Of a DNA stretch of 46,045 nt, positions 44,260 through 46,045 are shown piece after piece. The notes below the pieces were generated by a model. It was given only the letters and a program-made list of their open reading frames with translations. It was not told the DNA's origin and did not search any database. Both the position numbers and the translations under genes were made by a program. This DNA is from Chara braunii (taxonomy: Eukaryota; Streptophyta; Charophyceae; Charales; Characeae): positions 287,648 through 333,692 of the forward strand of contig BFEA01000033.1 in NCBI GenBank assembly GCA_003427395.1, read 5' to 3'. Every line of letters starts with the position of its first letter. Position 1 is the stretch's first letter.

Positions 44260-44645
44260 AGCGTGAAGTTTGACGATTTTTCACGCTCAGAAAAATTGGC
44301 AAAAAAATATGAAAATTTGATATCTTGTAGATTAGGCCGTGATCTTTCCAGGAAAAATATCAGAAAAAAAAATAAAAAAAAATTAACGGTGAAGTAAATG
44401 CCGCGCCGTTTTATCACATTTTCTATTTTTGCTACAGTAACTCTACCACTTATGGGCCAATGGGAAAAGAAACCCAATGTTCGCGATTTCTTGCAATCAG
44501 AAGGATGACCCAACAACTCTGAAACTTTGAGGGTCTATAGATTTGGTCGTGATCTTTACAGGAAAAATTAAAAAAAAAATAAGAAAAATAATTTCAACCG
44601 CGAAATAAATCGCGGGGGTAATTCAATGCAAATTTTAAATTTTGC
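44260..44645. repeat. Diverged tandem repeat of about 205 bp
   Basis: GTGATCTTTCCAGGAAAAAT (about 44339) and GTGATCTTTACAGGAAAAAT (about 44549) are each preceded by a TAGATT-GG phrase and followed by A-rich DNA and a GTGAAGTAAAT/GCGAAATAAAT phrase. Function unknown. Confidence 0.7.
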
Positions 44646-45330
44646 CACTCTGTCAGCTCCCCCCACTGTACTAGCGGTAGCCCTCATGGACCTGTGCTCC
44701 TGTGCTACTGGTTCCCCCTATTTTTTTTTATTTTTTTTTTAAAGGGCAGCAGTCTTTAGATATATCCACAGGTGACCAGGGGCCTGGAGGGAGATCCCAC
44801 TAACGATGTATGTGGAGTGGTGTGACGGTTGCGGGACCGACTAGCAATGCGTAAAACGGTGTGTGGCGCCCGTTTTGCATTTAGAAACATAAAAAAAAAA
44901 AAAAACGTTTTTTTTTTTCTTTCGGAATTGCAAAGTATTGCGAAGTAAAGAACCCTCCAGCAAAATCCCTGCGTTTTGTTTCTCTCTTTTTTTTCTTTTT
45001 TTTTTTCTTTTTTTATTCTTCTCTCAATTTCACCTCACACTACCTACCTACCGCTACTCCTAATTGTAGGCATACGGGGAACCCCATAGCAGCCAGAACC
45101 GTGTTCAGGAGAGAACATGCGGGTGCTGCTGCCGACCTGCAGGTGGGCGATACCGGCTAGGGGACAGCCGGTAGCATCAGGGACCATGCCAACAGAACCA
45201 ATCCTTGTTCCTCCCCTTAGGTCCCCTCCCCTACGAACATCAGCAGACTCTGCTCAATGCCGATCGGGGGATCCAGTGGTTTATCTCTAGGTGGCGGGCG
45301 CCAAGCATGCCCAGGAATGTACATCAGGTC
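44646..45330. other. Unassigned region with T- and A-runs
   Basis: No gene recognised. Homopolymer runs lie near 44720, 44890, 44910 and 44990. Confidence 0.4.
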
Positions 45331-45335
45331 AATGG

Positions 45336-45402
45336 GGATTCAACCCACGACCTCCTGAATGCCACTTGCGTGCCTTACCAACTGAGTTAGGCCGCTGGAT
45401 TT
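45336..45402 (-). pseudogene. tRNA-derived sequence
   Basis: On the minus strand, GGCCTAACTCAGTTGGTAAGGC is a good D-arm and A box, and GTGGG-TTGAATC-CCCAT a complete T-arm with B box. The two acceptor halves do not pair and the anticodon arm is degenerate, so this is a pseudogene or SINE head. Confidence 0.55.
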
Positions 45403-45409
45403 TTCTTTT

Positions 45410-46045
45410 CCTTTTGGCCACTGCAGCGGCCGTCTTTCCCCGTTTTTTTTTTCGTTCCGTCGCTTTCGGCGCCGCTTTTCCCTTTTTGGCCGCTGCAGCG
45501 GCCGTTGTCCCCCCTTTTTTTTTCGTTTGGTCAGTTCCGATGCAGACAGTCCGCCGCGTCCCTTTTTTTTCCGTTGGGTCAGTTCCGGTGCAGGCAGTCT
45601 GTCGCGTTCCCGCTGCTTGCTTTTTTTTTTTTTTCGCTTTCCCGCTCGCTTCTTTTCTTTTTTTGCTTTCCCGGTTTCTTTTCTTTCTTCGTTTTTGTCG
45701 CACTCCCACTATTTCCTGCTCGCATCACCGACAACTTTTTTCGGTTTTGTCGCCATCCCACTTTTCCTGCTCGTGTTAGCGGCAAAAGGCATCAAGGCAG
45801 CGCAGACAGCCGCAACACCAACCATCCACACCCACGCACCCATGCACCCACGCCCATGCCGACACTCACTCCCACAGTCACATTTTCCCTTTTTTTTCAT
45901 TCCGTCGATTTCGCTGCCGCTTTCCCCTTTTCGGCTGCTACAATGGCCGTCGTCGCCAGCCGCAGCAGCAACCATCCAGACCCACACACCCACGCCCACG
46001 CCCACATTTCCCTCTTTTTTTTTTCGTTCCGTCGCTTTCCGCGCC
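45410..46045. repeat. T/C-rich compound minisatellite
   Basis: The unit with GGCCRCTGCAGCGGCCG followed by poly-T and CGTTCCGTCGCTTTC occurs near 45416 and 45487; the second is the 16-bp perfect palindrome GGCCGCTGCAGCGGCC. Another unit (GGTCAGTTCCGRTGCA) occurs near 45529 and 45576. Related sequence returns at about 45890-46045 and reaches the window end. Confidence 0.8.

Overview
The window is nuclear DNA from a large, repeat-rich eukaryotic genome, and I find no intact host gene in it. Chromovirus-type Ty3/gypsy elements, long microsatellites, tRNA-derived repeats and scaffold N-runs fit a plant or streptophyte-alga genome. The gag and reverse-transcriptase families resemble those I associate with the charophyte Chara braunii; that identification is from memory and is an inference. 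No bacterial operon, rRNA gene, CRISPR array or phage module is present.

Layout. 1-8890: a repeat of about 1.7 kb (copies 1-1740 and 7234-8890) flanks a decayed minus-strand reverse-transcriptase element (about 1903-5770), possibly Penelope-like. The two repeat copies agree except for a 720-bp internal block that is inverted. 8886-9225: GT and CAAT microsatellites. 9230-9480: a TTCAACG-rich repeat with a hairpin; a diverged second copy lies in opposite orientation at 42003-42270. 9624-9928: an LTR of a 305-309 bp family, followed by a tandem array of tRNA-A-box-like units. 10200-20500: mostly unassignable, with a 66-bp minisatellite, a tRNA pseudogene, palindromic GTTCG-rich DNA and a GA microsatellite.

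20514-26110: Ty3/gypsy element A on the minus strand (3' LTR, chromodomain, integrase, RNase H, RT, protease), broken by stops and frameshifts. 27210-28733: a plus-strand 5' LTR of the same family with a Met-tRNA primer-binding site and a pyrimidine-rich leader, running into an 865-bp gap. 29599-38175: Ty3/gypsy element B on the minus strand, nearly complete (1045-bp 5' LTR, PBS, gag, protease, RT, integrase, PPT, partial 3' LTR). Its RT segment (about 32430-33165) is inverted inside pol. 38642-40652: a plus-strand gag with a zinc knuckle. I infer that the 27.2-kb LTR and this gag are two halves of one plus-strand element (D) that B interrupted. 41000-46045: AT-rich, GTTCG-rich and T/C-rich tandem repeats, with two tRNA-derived sequences.

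The genes do not work together as a pathway. They are remnants of at least four retroelement insertions with nesting, internal inversions, frameshifts and premature stops. Eight of the ten in-frame stops tabulated are TAG. No complete, active-looking element is present; B is closest. The most unusual signals are the two internal inversions of similar size (about 720 and 735 bp), mirrored N positions in two diverged repeat copies, and a canonical slippery heptamer at the gag-pol junction of B.
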